This document shows, piece after piece, positions 38,965 to 48,701 of a stretch of DNA of 64,000 bases (within the stretch, counting starts at the first letter, position 1; the number at the start of each line of letters is the position of its first letter). The DNA comes from Phycisphaerales bacterium (GTDB lineage: Bacteria > Planctomycetota > UBA1135 > UBA2386). The notes below the pieces were generated by a model. It was not told where the DNA came from and searched no databases. It was given only the letters and a program-made list of their open reading frames with translations. The translations under genes were made by a program, and so were the position numbers. Where the stretch lies: positions 1 to 64,000 of the forward strand of contig JADCJE010000097.1 of NCBI GenBank assembly GCA_020247305.1. Direction: 5' to 3'.

Positions 38965-40494
38965 GTGCAGACTCCAACCATCACGATCGGCTGCGGGCTG
39001 GTGCAGGGCGTCGACGCGATCCCGGTGCAGGTCGAGGCCACCGCCCGCCACGCCGGCGACGGCACGCCGCGGTTGCTCGGACTCGTCGACGCGTGCGTGC
39101 GCGAGGCCTACCACCGCGTGCTGCAGGCGTTCTTCGCGCTCGACCTGCCGTCGCCGCGTGGCGTCACCACGGTCAACTTCGCCCCCGCGGCGCTGCGCAA
39201 GCACGGGTCGGGCTTCGACCTGCCGCTGGCGCTGGCGCTCGCCGGCGCCGGCGGGCTGTACCCGGCGGAACGGGCGACGCGGCTGTTCGCGTTCGGCGAG
39301 GTCAGCCTGCGCGGCGAGATCCTGCCGGCGCGCGGCGCGGTCAGCGTCGCGCTGGCGGCGGCGCAGCAGGGCGCGCGCGCGCTGTTGTGTTCGCCCGCCG
39401 ACGCGGCAGTCTGCGCGGCGGTCGACGGCCTGACCCTGTACGGCGCGGCGACGCTCGCCGACGCGATCCACTGGCTCGCCGGGCACAAGCAACTGCCCGC
39501 GCCGCCGCCGCGACCCGCTGCGCCGGCCGACGCCGTGCCGGACCTCGCCGACCTGCGTGGCCACCAGACGCCCAAGCGCGCGCTCGCCGTCGCGGCAGCC
39601 GGCGGCCACAACCTGCTGTTCGTCGGCCCGCCGGGCACCGGCAAGAGCGCGCTGCTGCGCCGCCTGCCCGGACTGCTGCCGCCGCTGGCGGCGGCCGAAC
39701 GGCTCGCCGTGCTGCAAGTGCACGCCGCCGCCGGCCTGTCGCTGCCGGACGAACGGCGACCGCTGCGCGCGCCCCACCACACCAGTTCGGCGGCCAGCGT
39801 GCTCGGCGGCGGCGCCGACGTGCGGCCCGGCGAGATCACGCTCGCGCACCACGGCGTGCTGTTCCTCGACGAACTGCCGGAGTTCCGCCGCGACGTGCTG
39901 GAGGCGCTGCGGCAACCACTCGAAGACGGCACGGTGACCGTCGGTCGCGCCCGGCAAACGGTCACCATGCCGGCGCGTTTCCTGCTGGTGGCGGCGATGA
40001 ACCCGTGCCCGTGCGGCTACCGCGGCCATCGGCAGCGCCCGTGCATCTGCACGCCGGCGGCGGTGGCGCGCTATCGCCAGCGCCTGTCCGGGCCGCTGCT
40101 CGACCGGCTCGACCTGCAGGTCGAGGTGCCAGCGCTCGCCGCCGCGGAACTGCGCGCCGCGGCGGATCCGAACGGCGGCACGGAGGCGCTGCGAACGCAG
40201 GTGCTGATCGCGCACGCGCGGCAAACGCAACGGCAGGCGGGCGCGGCGGCGTTCACGCCCAATGCCCGCCTCGCGGATCGGGCGCTGCTGCGCGCCTGCG
40301 CGGCGACCGACGCGGCGCTCGCTTGCGTCGACGACGTGCTGACGCGGCACCAGCAGTCGGCGCGCGGCCGGGTGCGCTTGCTGCGGCTGGCGCGCACGCT
40401 GGCGGACCTCGACGACCGCGATCACGTCGACGACGTGGACGTGATGGAGGCGGCGAGCCTGCGCGGCTTCGCGCGCGCGCCGGGACTCGCTTGA
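38965..40494 (+). CDS. comM: YifB/ComM-family Mg-chelatase-like AAA+ ATPase
   Basis: 'LLFVGPPGTGKSALLRRLPGLLPPL', 'RAPHHTSSAASVLGGG', 'GVLFLDELPEFRRDVLEALRQPLEDG', 'MNPCPCGYRGHRQRPCICTPAAVARYRQRLSGPLLDRLDL'; GTG start. Confidence 0.93.
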   Translation: MQTPTITIGCGLVQGVDAIPVQVEATARHAGDGTPRLLGLVDACVREAYHRVLQAFFALDLPSPRGVTTVNFAPAALRKHGSGFDLPLALALAGAGGLYPAERATRLFAFGEVSLRGEILPARGAVSVALAAAQQGARALLCSPADAAVCAAVDGLTLYGAATLADAIHWLAGHKQLPAPPPRPAAPADAVPDLADLRGHQTPKRALAVAAAGGHNLLFVGPPGTGKSALLRRLPGLLPPLAAAERLAVLQVHAAAGLSLPDERRPLRAPHHTSSAASVLGGGADVRPGEITLAHHGVLFLDELPEFRRDVLEALRQPLEDGTVTVGRARQTVTMPARFLLVAAMNPCPCGYRGHRQRPCICTPAAVARYRQRLSGPLLDRLDLQVEVPALAAAELRAAADPNGGTEALRTQVLIAHARQTQRQAGAAAFTPNARLADRALLRACAATDAALACVDDVLTRHQQSARGRVRLLRLARTLADLDDRDHVDDVDVMEAASLRGFARAPGLA

Positions 40495-40540
40495 GCGCTC
40501 GCGCGGTCGCTACTGCCCGATCGCCGCGGCGATCGGCCGA

Positions 40541-42076
40541 TCAGCCGTCGCCGGGGATGCGCACGTTGTCGACGGCCGGCTGCCGCGGCGCCCGGGCCGG
40601 GGCGACCTCGGTCGGAGTCGCGACGGCGCGCGCGGGCGCCGGCTTCGGAGTCGGCTTCGGCGTCGCGCCGGCGCGTTCGGCCACCGGTCCTTGCAGCTTG
40701 GGCTGCAGGGCGTGGGCGGCGAACTCGACGTTCTTGCGCGCGAAGGCGAAGTCGGCGGCGAGTTCGTCCCAGGCGCCGACCGGCGCGAGGCAGGTGCAGG
40801 CGAGGAAGCTGCCGTCGTGGGCGACGACGTCGATCTCCGCGCGCACTTCGCCCGCCGCGCTAGGGCCGGTCGCGACCAGTTGCAGCGTCGCGCGATCGCG
40901 CAGACGGCCGACGCGCTGTTCGACCACGCGGATGCCGGGATGCAGCAACCGGAAGGCGTTGGCCACGGCCGTCGCGGCGACGTCGGACGTCGCTTCCGGC
41001 GGCAGGTGGTCGAGGCGCACGAATTGGATCACCGCGCCGTGCACGGCGCAGGCCAGCGCGAGGTTGCCGGCCGGCAGGTCCGGCGTCGGCGACCACGCCG
41101 GATTGGGGATCCACACGCCAAAGGCGTTGCCCGGTTCGGCTACGACCGCGGGCGGCAAGCCGGCGGCGAACGGACGGCGGGCGCTGTCGGCGTCGGCCGC
41201 GACGGCGACGAGGGCGGGACCGGCGAGTTCACGCCGCAAGGTGCGCGCGTTGGCGTCGACCCATTCGTGGTTGCGCAGCGACGGGCCCGACTCGGCGACC
41301 TCGGTCACCTGCGCCAGCTTGCCGTCCATGGCGATCGAACGCAGACGCCGGCCGTCGTAGCTGCGCACGACCAGTTCCTCGCCGGCCGGGTCGAACAAGC
41401 GGGCGTCGGCGACGACGCTGCGGCGGGCGCGCGCCAGCGTGCGAGCCAGCAGCGGGAAGCTCTGCTCCGGACCCCACGCGAGTTCACGCTCGCGGCGGCC
41501 GGTGCGGTCGATGCGGGTGACCAGCAGGCGATCGCCACGGCACTCGGCTTCGACGATGCGCTCGTCGCCGACGCGGTCCTGCTGGCCCATGGCGTCGCCG
41601 CCGGGCAGCGACAGGCCGGCTGCCGCCGGTTCGGCGACACGCTCGCGGAAGTAGGCGCTGGTCGGCGCGCCGCCGGCGTCGGCGACGGCGAGCGAGGTGA
41701 CCTGGAAGCGCCGCACGCCGTCCTGGAACTCGTACTCCTCAGACACGGCGAAGCCGCCGTCCGGGCGATGCGCGACGGCGGCGGCGAGCCAGCCGACGGC
41801 GGTGCCGCTGGCGTCGTGCAGCACGAACCACTCGCGGCGCGGCGGCACCAGCGTCTGCGCGGCGGGCGCGACGACGACGCCGCGGCGGATCGCAGCGACC
41901 TGCGCCGACGGGAAGCCGACGCGGGCGCCGGCGTCGACTTCGATCTCGACGAAGCCGTCGATGGCGACCAGCACGCGTCCGTGCAGCACGTCGCCGTTCT
42001 TCAGTTCGACGACGTCGAGCAACGCCGGCGGCGGATCCTGGCAGCAGAGGACGAACAGCAGGCCGAGCAGGGTCAT
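40541..42076 (-). CDS. Hypothetical exported protein with C-terminal Ala/Pro-rich tail
   Basis: 'MTLLGLLFVLCCQDPPPALLDVVELKNGDVLHGRVLVAIDGFVEIEV'; no family recognised with certainty. Confidence 0.7.
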   Translation of the reverse strand: MTLLGLLFVLCCQDPPPALLDVVELKNGDVLHGRVLVAIDGFVEIEVDAGARVGFPSAQVAAIRRGVVVAPAAQTLVPPRREWFVLHDASGTAVGWLAAAVAHRPDGGFAVSEEYEFQDGVRRFQVTSLAVADAGGAPTSAYFRERVAEPAAAGLSLPGGDAMGQQDRVGDERIVEAECRGDRLLVTRIDRTGRRERELAWGPEQSFPLLARTLARARRSVVADARLFDPAGEELVVRSYDGRRLRSIAMDGKLAQVTEVAESGPSLRNHEWVDANARTLRRELAGPALVAVAADADSARRPFAAGLPPAVVAEPGNAFGVWIPNPAWSPTPDLPAGNLALACAVHGAVIQFVRLDHLPPEATSDVAATAVANAFRLLHPGIRVVEQRVGRLRDRATLQLVATGPSAAGEVRAEIDVVAHDGSFLACTCLAPVGAWDELAADFAFARKNVEFAAHALQPKLQGPVAERAGATPKPTPKPAPARAVATPTEVAPARAPRQPAVDNVRIPGDG

Positions 42077-42125
42077 CGGGGGTGGGTTCCTCCCCGGCCC
42101 TATCGAGCCGCCCGTGCCACCGGCT

Positions 42126-43817
42126 TTACCGCGTTGTCGAAGAACCCGACGGCGCCGGGCGCAAGGCCGTCGCCAAACGGGCCACGGCCACGGCCAGCGC
42201 GAGCGCCACCGGCGCGAGCAGCGCCCAGGACGGCACGCCCGTGAGGTCGGCCCAGAAACGCCACCACAGGTGCCGGAAACGGCGGTCCTCCCAGCGCTGC
42301 GGCGGCAGGCGCTGGGCGTCGTCCTCCGGCGTCACGCCGAACACCGCCTGGACCGCGTACGGCGCGTCGCTGCGGGTCTGCCGCTCGGCTTCGTCGATCT
42401 CGAACACGCCGGTCGCCGCAGCGATGGCGTAGCGCCAGTTGGCCCGCAACGGCGTGTAGCGCGGCTGCCAGCCGGTGAGGTCCGCCGGATCCCCCGGCGT
42501 GCCGACGGCGGCGACGGCCTGGGCGCCGAGTTGCAGCACGCCGCGCACCGGCGCGACCACGCTGCTCACGGTGACGAACACGCCGCAAACGACGGTCGCC
42601 CACCACGCCTTCGGCCAGCGCCGCCACGGCTGCGCTTGCGGCAGCACGAGCGCCAGCAGCGCGACGAGGCCATGCGTCTGGTAGCGGGCCGCCCAGCACT
42701 GGCCGCCCTGCCAGCCGCGGGCCTGGGCGAAGAACAGCAGCGGGAACAGGAACAGCGCCCACGCGAGCCAGCGCAGCCGCGGCGTCGTCGCCGCGCGCAG
42801 CGCCGCCGGCAGCGCGAGCCACAGCACCGGCGAGAACCACATCGCGCCGCGGCCGGCGCCGAACAGGATCTTGGCGCTGCCGAGCCAGATCGGCTGGTCG
42901 AGCCAGTCCGCCGTCTTCGGGTAGCCGGTGTCGAACGGATCGCCAAAGCGCGCGAAGTCGACGGCCAGCAGCAGCGCAGCGGAGGGCACGACGCCGAGCG
43001 TGAACACCGCGACGAGCCCAAGGCGCCGCTGGCGGACGCAGGCGATCAGCAGTGCGAGGCCGAGGGCCACCAGCAAGGCGGCGTTCTGGTAGCGCAGCAG
43101 CACCGCGGCGCCGCCGCAGAGGCCGCCGAGCAGTGCCGTGCGCGCCGTGCCGCGGCCCTGGTCGACGACAACCACGGCCAGCAGCGCGGCGAGCAGGAAC
43201 GCCAGTCCGGGTCCGTCCGACAGTTGCTCGCGCCCGAAGGCCGACGCCTGGGTGGCGAGGAGCACGGCCAGCGCGACGCCGACCGCCGCGCGCGGCGAAC
43301 TGCCGAGCGCGCGCGCCAGCAGGAACAACAGCGCCGCGGAGCACGCCGCGAACGTCGCCGGGACCAGCAGCGCGATCAATCCCTGCGTCAGCGCCGGCGT
43401 GCCGCGCACGAACGACGGCGAGCCGGCGAGTTGGTCGCCGACGAGGCCCGGCGCGACGGCGCGGCGGAACGCTTCGTCGGCGGCGCGGGACGGCCCGGCC
43501 AGCGCCTCGCCGACGGCGACGAACGGCACGAACAGGTAGACGTGGCCGATCGGAAACCACGTGTAGGCGACGCCGTTGCCGCCGAGCTTGCCGCAGGTGC
43601 CCTGCTGGCGGATGTAGGCCGCGCCGAGCGCTTCGCCGAGCGAGTCGCCGCCCTGGTCGGCGCGCAGCAGTCCGCTGTCGCCGCGTCGCCACAGGCTGCG
43701 CGCCGCCTGCATGGTGAAGCCGGCGTCCTCGGTCTCGAAGTTGCCGTGCGCGACGGCAGCGAACAGCAGGAACACGGCGAGACACAGCCGCCGCAGCAGG
43801 CGCGCGTCCCCGGTCAC
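42126..43817 (-). CDS. Polytopic membrane protein, glycosyltransferase-39/PMT-like
   Basis: Multiple hydrophobic segments; 'ETEDAGFTMQAARSLWRRGD', 'RYQTHGLVALLALVL'; GTG start at 43817. Confidence 0.7.
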   Translation of the reverse strand: MTGDARLLRRLCLAVFLLFAAVAHGNFETEDAGFTMQAARSLWRRGDSGLLRADQGGDSLGEALGAAYIRQQGTCGKLGGNGVAYTWFPIGHVYLFVPFVAVGEALAGPSRAADEAFRRAVAPGLVGDQLAGSPSFVRGTPALTQGLIALLVPATFAACSAALLFLLARALGSSPRAAVGVALAVLLATQASAFGREQLSDGPGLAFLLAALLAVVVVDQGRGTARTALLGGLCGGAAVLLRYQNAALLVALGLALLIACVRQRRLGLVAVFTLGVVPSAALLLAVDFARFGDPFDTGYPKTADWLDQPIWLGSAKILFGAGRGAMWFSPVLWLALPAALRAATTPRLRWLAWALFLFPLLFFAQARGWQGGQCWAARYQTHGLVALLALVLPQAQPWRRWPKAWWATVVCGVFVTVSSVVAPVRGVLQLGAQAVAAVGTPGDPADLTGWQPRYTPLRANWRYAIAAATGVFEIDEAERQTRSDAPYAVQAVFGVTPEDDAQRLPPQRWEDRRFRHLWWRFWADLTGVPSWALLAPVALALAVAVARLATALRPAPSGSSTTR

Positions 43818-45394
43818 CGCGGGCCTCCCGGCGCGGCGAGCTGGCCGGGGTCGACGCCGAGCAGCGGCAAGGCCCAGAACCACAGCACCGGCAGCAGCAG
43901 CAGCGCGGCCAGCAGGTCGATGCAGATCCCGGCGCGGGCCATCTGGCCGAACGTGATCAGGCGGGAACTGAACACGATCGTGTTCGGCGGCGTCGCGATC
44001 GGCAGCATGAAGCCGCACGACGCCGCGATCACCGCCGGCAGCATCAGCACCAGCGGATCGAGCCCGGCGGCGCGCGCGCCATCGCGCAGGATCGGCATCA
44101 GCAGCGAGGCGACGGCGACGTTGCTGGCGACTTCGGACAGCAGCGTGATCGCCAGCACGAGCACGAGCAGCAGCACGGCGGGATGCACGCTGCCGACCAA
44201 GGGCCGCAGGGCCTCGCCGATCGCCGCCGACAGGCCCGTCGGACCGAAGGCGTCGGCCATGGCGACGCCGGCGCCGAGCAGCAGCAGCAGGTCGAACGGC
44301 ATCTTGCGCGCCGTCTCCCAGTCGGTGAGCCGGCGGCCGTCGGGGGTCCCCGCCGGCACGAGGAAGGCGAGGATCGCCACCAGCACGGCCACGCTGCCGT
44401 CGGCGATGAAGCTGTCGCGCCGGCCGGCGGGCACGAGGTACGACGCCCAACCACGGATCGCCTCGCCAGCGCCGATTTGCACGTCGCCGCGCGTGATCCA
44501 AAGCAGCACGGCGAGGCCGAACAGGGCCGCGGTGCGCTTCTCGGCGCGCGTCCACGGGCCGAGTTCGCTCGCCTCGCGCAGGAGTTCGTCCTGGCCGCGC
44601 AGGCGCGCGCCCGGGAGCGGCAACGCGAAGCGCGTCAGGCAGAAGCTCGCGACGACGGCGAGGACCAGCGCGTACGGCAGGAAGGCGAGCACCCAGCCGA
44701 GGAACGACACCTGCCGCGCGCCGGCCGCGACCAGCGGTTCGTAGGCGCCGAAGAAGATCGCGTTCGGCGCCGTGCCGATCGGCGAGCCCATGCCGCCGAT
44801 CGACGCGCCGTAGGCGATGGCGCACATGATGCCGGCGCCGAAGTTGGCGAGGGCGCGCGGCGGCAGTTCACCGAGCGCAGCCATGCGCTGCACGAGCACG
44901 CTGCCGATCGGCAACAGCAGCAGCGCCACCGAGGTGTTGTTGATCCAGGTCGAGATGACCGTGGCGGCGAGGAAGAAGCCGAGCACGAGCCGGCGCGGTT
45001 GCGCGCCCAGACGCGCGACGACGCCGAGCGCGAGCCGCCGATGCAGCCCGCAGCGTTCGACCGCCTGCGCCAGCACGAAGCCGCCGCCGAACAGCCACAG
45101 GATCGGGTCGCCGTAGCCGCGGGTCGTGTCGCCGGTCGAGGCGATGCCCAGCAACGGATACAGCGCCAACGGCACCAGGGCGGCCGCGGCGATCGGCATG
45201 GCCATCAGCAGCCAGCACGTCGTGGTCAGGCCGGTGACGAACAGGGCCCGGCAAGCGACCCCGACGTCGGTCCCCGGAGCGAACGGCAGCAACCTGCCCG
45301 CCCACCAGCACGCGATGCCCACGGCGACGGCTGCGGCGATGCGGCGCGGGAACACCTCGCGCGGGACCCGCGCGGCGCCGTCCAGACCGCTCAC
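43814..45394 (-). CDS. SLC13/DASS-family permease
   Basis: 'TWINNTSVALLLLPIGSVLVQRM', 'GMGSPIGTAPNAIFFGA', 'MLPIATPPNTIVFSSRLITFGQMARAGICIDLLAALLL'. Confidence 0.9.
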   Translation of the reverse strand: MSGLDGAARVPREVFPRRIAAAVAVGIACWWAGRLLPFAPGTDVGVACRALFVTGLTTTCWLLMAMPIAAAALVPLALYPLLGIASTGDTTRGYGDPILWLFGGGFVLAQAVERCGLHRRLALGVVARLGAQPRRLVLGFFLAATVISTWINNTSVALLLLPIGSVLVQRMAALGELPPRALANFGAGIMCAIAYGASIGGMGSPIGTAPNAIFFGAYEPLVAAGARQVSFLGWVLAFLPYALVLAVVASFCLTRFALPLPGARLRGQDELLREASELGPWTRAEKRTAALFGLAVLLWITRGDVQIGAGEAIRGWASYLVPAGRRDSFIADGSVAVLVAILAFLVPAGTPDGRRLTDWETARKMPFDLLLLLGAGVAMADAFGPTGLSAAIGEALRPLVGSVHPAVLLLVLVLAITLLSEVASNVAVASLLMPILRDGARAAGLDPLVLMLPAVIAASCGFMLPIATPPNTIVFSSRLITFGQMARAGICIDLLAALLLLPVLWFWALPLLGVDPGQLAAPGGPR

Positions 45395-45744
45395 GGAGCG
45401 GCCTCCCCGGTGACCGCGGCGCCGAGCCACCGCAGGTATGCCGGCAAGCCGTCGGCGACGGTGAGTTCGAGCACTTCGGGCACTTCGTAGGGGTGCAGCG
45501 CGACGAGGCGCTGGCGCAGGGCCTCGGTGCGCGCGCGGGTGGTCTTGGCCACGAGCAGCAGTTCCTCGGCCGCGTCGACGCGGCCCTGCCATTGGAAGTA
45601 CGAGCGCACACCGGGCAGCACGTTGACGCAGGCGCAGAGGCGTTCCGCGACGACGGCCTGCGCGAGGTCGTGCGCCCCGAGGCTGCCGGCGCGCCCGGCG
45701 GCAGCGGGCGCCGTGCACAGGACGACGACCGCGTCGGCGGTCAC
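45391..45744 (-). CDS. cutA: Divalent-cation tolerance protein CutA
   Basis: 'AERLCACVNVLPGVRSYFQWQGRVDAAEELLLVAKTTRAR..LVALHPYEVPEVLELTVADGLPAYLRWL'. Confidence 0.95.
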   Translation of the reverse strand: MTADAVVVLCTAPAAAGRAGSLGAHDLAQAVVAERLCACVNVLPGVRSYFQWQGRVDAAEELLLVAKTTRARTEALRQRLVALHPYEVPEVLELTVADGLPAYLRWLGAAVTGEAAP

Positions 45745-46490
45745 CGGCCGCGCCCCAGACGGCTGGCCAGCAGCGGGTCGAGGCCGACCGCCAGGATCTT
45801 GGCCTGCGTGCGCTGGAAGTCGTAGGCCACGCGGTGGATCTCGACGCGCCCGTCGTTGACGACCGCGAACGAGGCGCGCGTGTCGCCGTCGCGCGGCTGA
45901 CCGACGCTGCCGACGTTGACGATGCACGGCCCGTCCAGATCGAACGAGCGCAGTTCGTCGCTGGCGTAGGTGAAGCGGTGGTCGACGCCGTGCACGCCCG
46001 GCCAATGCGTGTGGCCGACGAAGCACGGCCGGTCGAGCAACGCGAAGATCTGGCGCATCTTCTCGGGCTCCTGGAAGCCGTCGCTCTTCAGCACGTACTC
46101 CATCACGGGGTCGCGTGGCGAACCGTGCACGAACAGGTAGCCGTGGTCCGCCATTCGCTCGGGCAGGCCGCGCAGGAACTCCCACGCGCGCCGGCGCCCG
46201 GGCCGCAGCAGCGACGGCTTGAGGCGGGCGCGCGCGTAGCGCAGCGCCTGCTGCGCCAGCAGGTTGAAGTCGTCGAGCTCGTGGAACAGGCCCCAGTCGT
46301 GGTTGCCGCGGATCGTCCACTTGCACCGCGCCATCACCAGCCGCGTCACCGGCAGCGGATCCGGGCCGTAGCCGACCACGTCGCCCAGGCACACGACCTC
46401 GGGCACGCCGAGCTGGTCGATGCGCGCGAAGACCGCCTCGACGGCTTCGAGGTTGGCGTGCAGGTCGGAGACGACGGCGAACGCGGTCAT
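45741..46490 (-). CDS. Metallophosphoesterase (YfcE/MJ0936-like)
   Basis: 'FAVVSDLHANLEAVEAV', 'VCLGDVVGYGPDP', 'IRGNHDWGLF', 'CFVGHTHWPGVH'. Confidence 0.93.
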   Translation of the reverse strand: MTAFAVVSDLHANLEAVEAVFARIDQLGVPEVVCLGDVVGYGPDPLPVTRLVMARCKWTIRGNHDWGLFHELDDFNLLAQQALRYARARLKPSLLRPGRRRAWEFLRGLPERMADHGYLFVHGSPRDPVMEYVLKSDGFQEPEKMRQIFALLDRPCFVGHTHWPGVHGVDHRFTYASDELRSFDLDGPCIVNVGSVGQPRDGDTRASFAVVNDGRVEIHRVAYDFQRTQAKILAVGLDPLLASRLGRGR

Positions 46491-47479
46491 CGCGCCCTTG
46501 TCGGCAGCGCCGCGACGGCCTGCTGCACCGCCGCCTCGATCGCCGCCTCGGCCGCGGCGAGCGGCATCTTCATCGTCGCGCCGGCCGCCTTCTTGTGGCC
46601 GCCGCCGCCGAACGCCGCGACGATCGCCTGCACGTCGACGTCGCCACGGGCTCGCAGCGAGCACTTCACGGCGCCGTCGAAGCGCTCCTTGAGCAGCGCC
46701 ACGACCTCGACGCCTTCGATCGAGCGCAGCGGGTCGAGCACGGCGTCGGTGTCGAAGTCGGCGCGGCCGGCGCGCTCCATCAGCGCCTTGTCGAGGCTGG
46801 CGATCGCCAGCTTGCCGTCCAAGCGCAGTCGGTGCCGGCCAAGCATGTCGGCCAGCAGGGCGGCGCTGTCGGGGTGGTTGCGCCGGTACATCGCGTCGTA
46901 GATGCGGCTGCCGTCGACGCCGCTGGCGACGAGTTCGCCGGCCATGGCGAAGACCTCGGCGTCGGCGTTGCTGTAGCGGAACCAACCGGTGTCGGCGACG
47001 AGCGACAGGAAGACGCCTTCCGCCGCGGCGGCGCCGAGCGGAACGCCGAGTTCGCGGTAGAGGCGGCGCACGAGCGCGCCGGTCGCGGCGGCCTTGGCGT
47101 CGACGTAGCAGACCGTGCCGTCGCCCTGTTCGCTGCCGACGTGGTGGTCGATGACTGCGATCGTCGGCCGCTGCTGCGCGAGCCGCTGACCGAGCACGCC
47201 GACGCGGGACAGCTGGCAGCAGTCGAGCAGCACCACCACGTCGAAGCCCGGCAGCTGTTCCTCGGCCCGCGCGTGCTGGAACGGCGTGTGGCGCAGCAGG
47301 AAGTCGAACGACTTGCCGACCGGGTCGGGATTGACGATCGCGACCTCCTGGCCGAGGGCCCGCAGCAGGTGGTAAAGGGCCGTTTGCGCGCCGAGGCAAT
47401 CGCCGTCGGGATTCTCATGGCCGGTGAGGAGGAACCGCTGCTTGCGCCGCAGGAAGTCGAGGAACGTGGCCACGGGCAC
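46487..47479 (-). CDS. nrnA: DHH-family phosphoesterase (NrnA-type)
   Basis: 'LLTGHENPDGDCLGAQTALY', 'VIDHHVGSEQ', 'FGGGGHKKAAGATM'. Confidence 0.92.
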   Translation of the reverse strand: MPVATFLDFLRRKQRFLLTGHENPDGDCLGAQTALYHLLRALGQEVAIVNPDPVGKSFDFLLRHTPFQHARAEEQLPGFDVVVLLDCCQLSRVGVLGQRLAQQRPTIAVIDHHVGSEQGDGTVCYVDAKAAATGALVRRLYRELGVPLGAAAAEGVFLSLVADTGWFRYSNADAEVFAMAGELVASGVDGSRIYDAMYRRNHPDSAALLADMLGRHRLRLDGKLAIASLDKALMERAGRADFDTDAVLDPLRSIEGVEVVALLKERFDGAVKCSLRARGDVDVQAIVAAFGGGGHKKAAGATMKMPLAAAEAAIEAAVQQAVAALPTRAR

Positions 47480-47510
47480 CCAGGGACTCTATGCGCGCCG
47501 TGCGCGGGCC

Positions 47511-48701
47511 TCAATCTCCCGGCGCATTCGCGACCCGTCGACCGCCGCAGACGACCGCCAGCGTCGGGAGTTCGCCGTGCACGAACGCCGCCAGCGTCGC
47601 CTCGGGCGTCGCCAGCGCGGGCACGACCAGCAAGTCCGCGCGACCGCCCGGCCGCAGGCGACCGGCGCCACGCAGTCCGAGGCTGACAGCGCCGTGCGTC
47701 GTCGCCATCGCGAGCAGTTCGGACGGCGCGAGACCCGGCCACATGCGCGCCGCGCGCGCGAGTTCGGCGCGCATCGACAGGCCGTCGTTGCTGGCCGCCG
47801 AATCGGTGCCCAGCGCCACGGGGATGCCCGCCGCGAGCCAGCGCACGACCGGCGGCGGCGTGCGCCGGAAGTACGCGATCGTGCCGGGGCAGACGGCGAT
47901 CGACGCGCCGCTCGCCGCGATGCGCGCCGTGTCACCGCGCTCGAGTTCCTGGCAATGGACCAGCTGCGTGCCGGCGCGCAGCGCGCCGACGCGCCCGAGC
48001 CAGCGCACCGCGCCGATGCCTGGCGGCCGGAAGCCGGCCGGCAGACGCCCCAAGCGCTGCAGCAGGTCGCGAAACGGGCCCCTACCGGTGCGCAGGAACT
48101 CCTGCTCCTCCGGCAGTTCGGCACAGTGCACGGCGAGGTGGCGCGACTTGGCGGCGGCGGCCGCGAAGAGCGCCGCCGAGACCGAGTACGGCGCATGCGG
48201 CGACAACCCTGGCAGCATCTTGCCCTGTCCGGCGCGCCAGCGCTCGCGCACCAGCGTGCGCGCCTCGCGGGTTCCGAGGTGGAAGCCGGTGAGTTCGCGA
48301 TAGCTGCGCGATCGTGCGCGCGCGCGCGCGAGTTCGGCCGCCGCCCGGCCGGTGGCGTCGATGTCGCCGACCGCCGTGGCGCCGCCGGCGAGCAGGTCGG
48401 TGATCGCCCGGCGCAGTTGCGCGCGTTCGTCTGCCGGGGTCGCAGCACTGCGCGCCGCCATCACGGCGCCGACCCAGGCCAGGAAGTCGCGTTCGGGGCG
48501 CGGCAGCGGCGCAATCTGCAGGTGCGCGTGCGCGTTGACCAGCGCCGGCAGGACGGCAACCGCGTCGACGGGCTCGGTGCGGGCCAGCGCGACGAGGCGA
48601 CCGTCGGCGCGCCATGCGACGGTGCGGTCGCGCAACCATGCGCCGGGAGCCAGCGCGACGAAGCGGGCGGCAATGCCGCCGCCCGCGGCGGCACGGCTCA
48701 C
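47511..48701 (-). CDS. Amidohydrolase-family protein (aminohydrolase type)
   Basis: 'LPALVNAHAHLQIAPLPRP', 'SPHAPYSVSAALF', 'HCAELPEEQEF', 'VALGTDSAASNDGLSMRAEL'; GTG start. Confidence 0.9.
   Translation of the reverse strand: MSRAAAGGGIAARFVALAPGAWLRDRTVAWRADGRLVALARTEPVDAVAVLPALVNAHAHLQIAPLPRPERDFLAWVGAVMAARSAATPADERAQLRRAITDLLAGGATAVGDIDATGRAAAELARARARSRSYRELTGFHLGTREARTLVRERWRAGQGKMLPGLSPHAPYSVSAALFAAAAAKSRHLAVHCAELPEEQEFLRTGRGPFRDLLQRLGRLPAGFRPPGIGAVRWLGRVGALRAGTQLVHCQELERGDTARIAASGASIAVCPGTIAYFRRTPPPVVRWLAAGIPVALGTDSAASNDGLSMRAELARAARMWPGLAPSELLAMATTHGAVSLGLRGAGRLRPGGRADLLVVPALATPEATLAAFVHGELPTLAVVCGGRRVANAPGD

Noticed and set aside
43818-44825. N-terminal extension of the 899-aa membrane ORF (42126-44825)
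   Set aside because: The extension is antisense-frame noise over the SLC13 gene; a GTG start with GTGA overlap at 43817 fits better.
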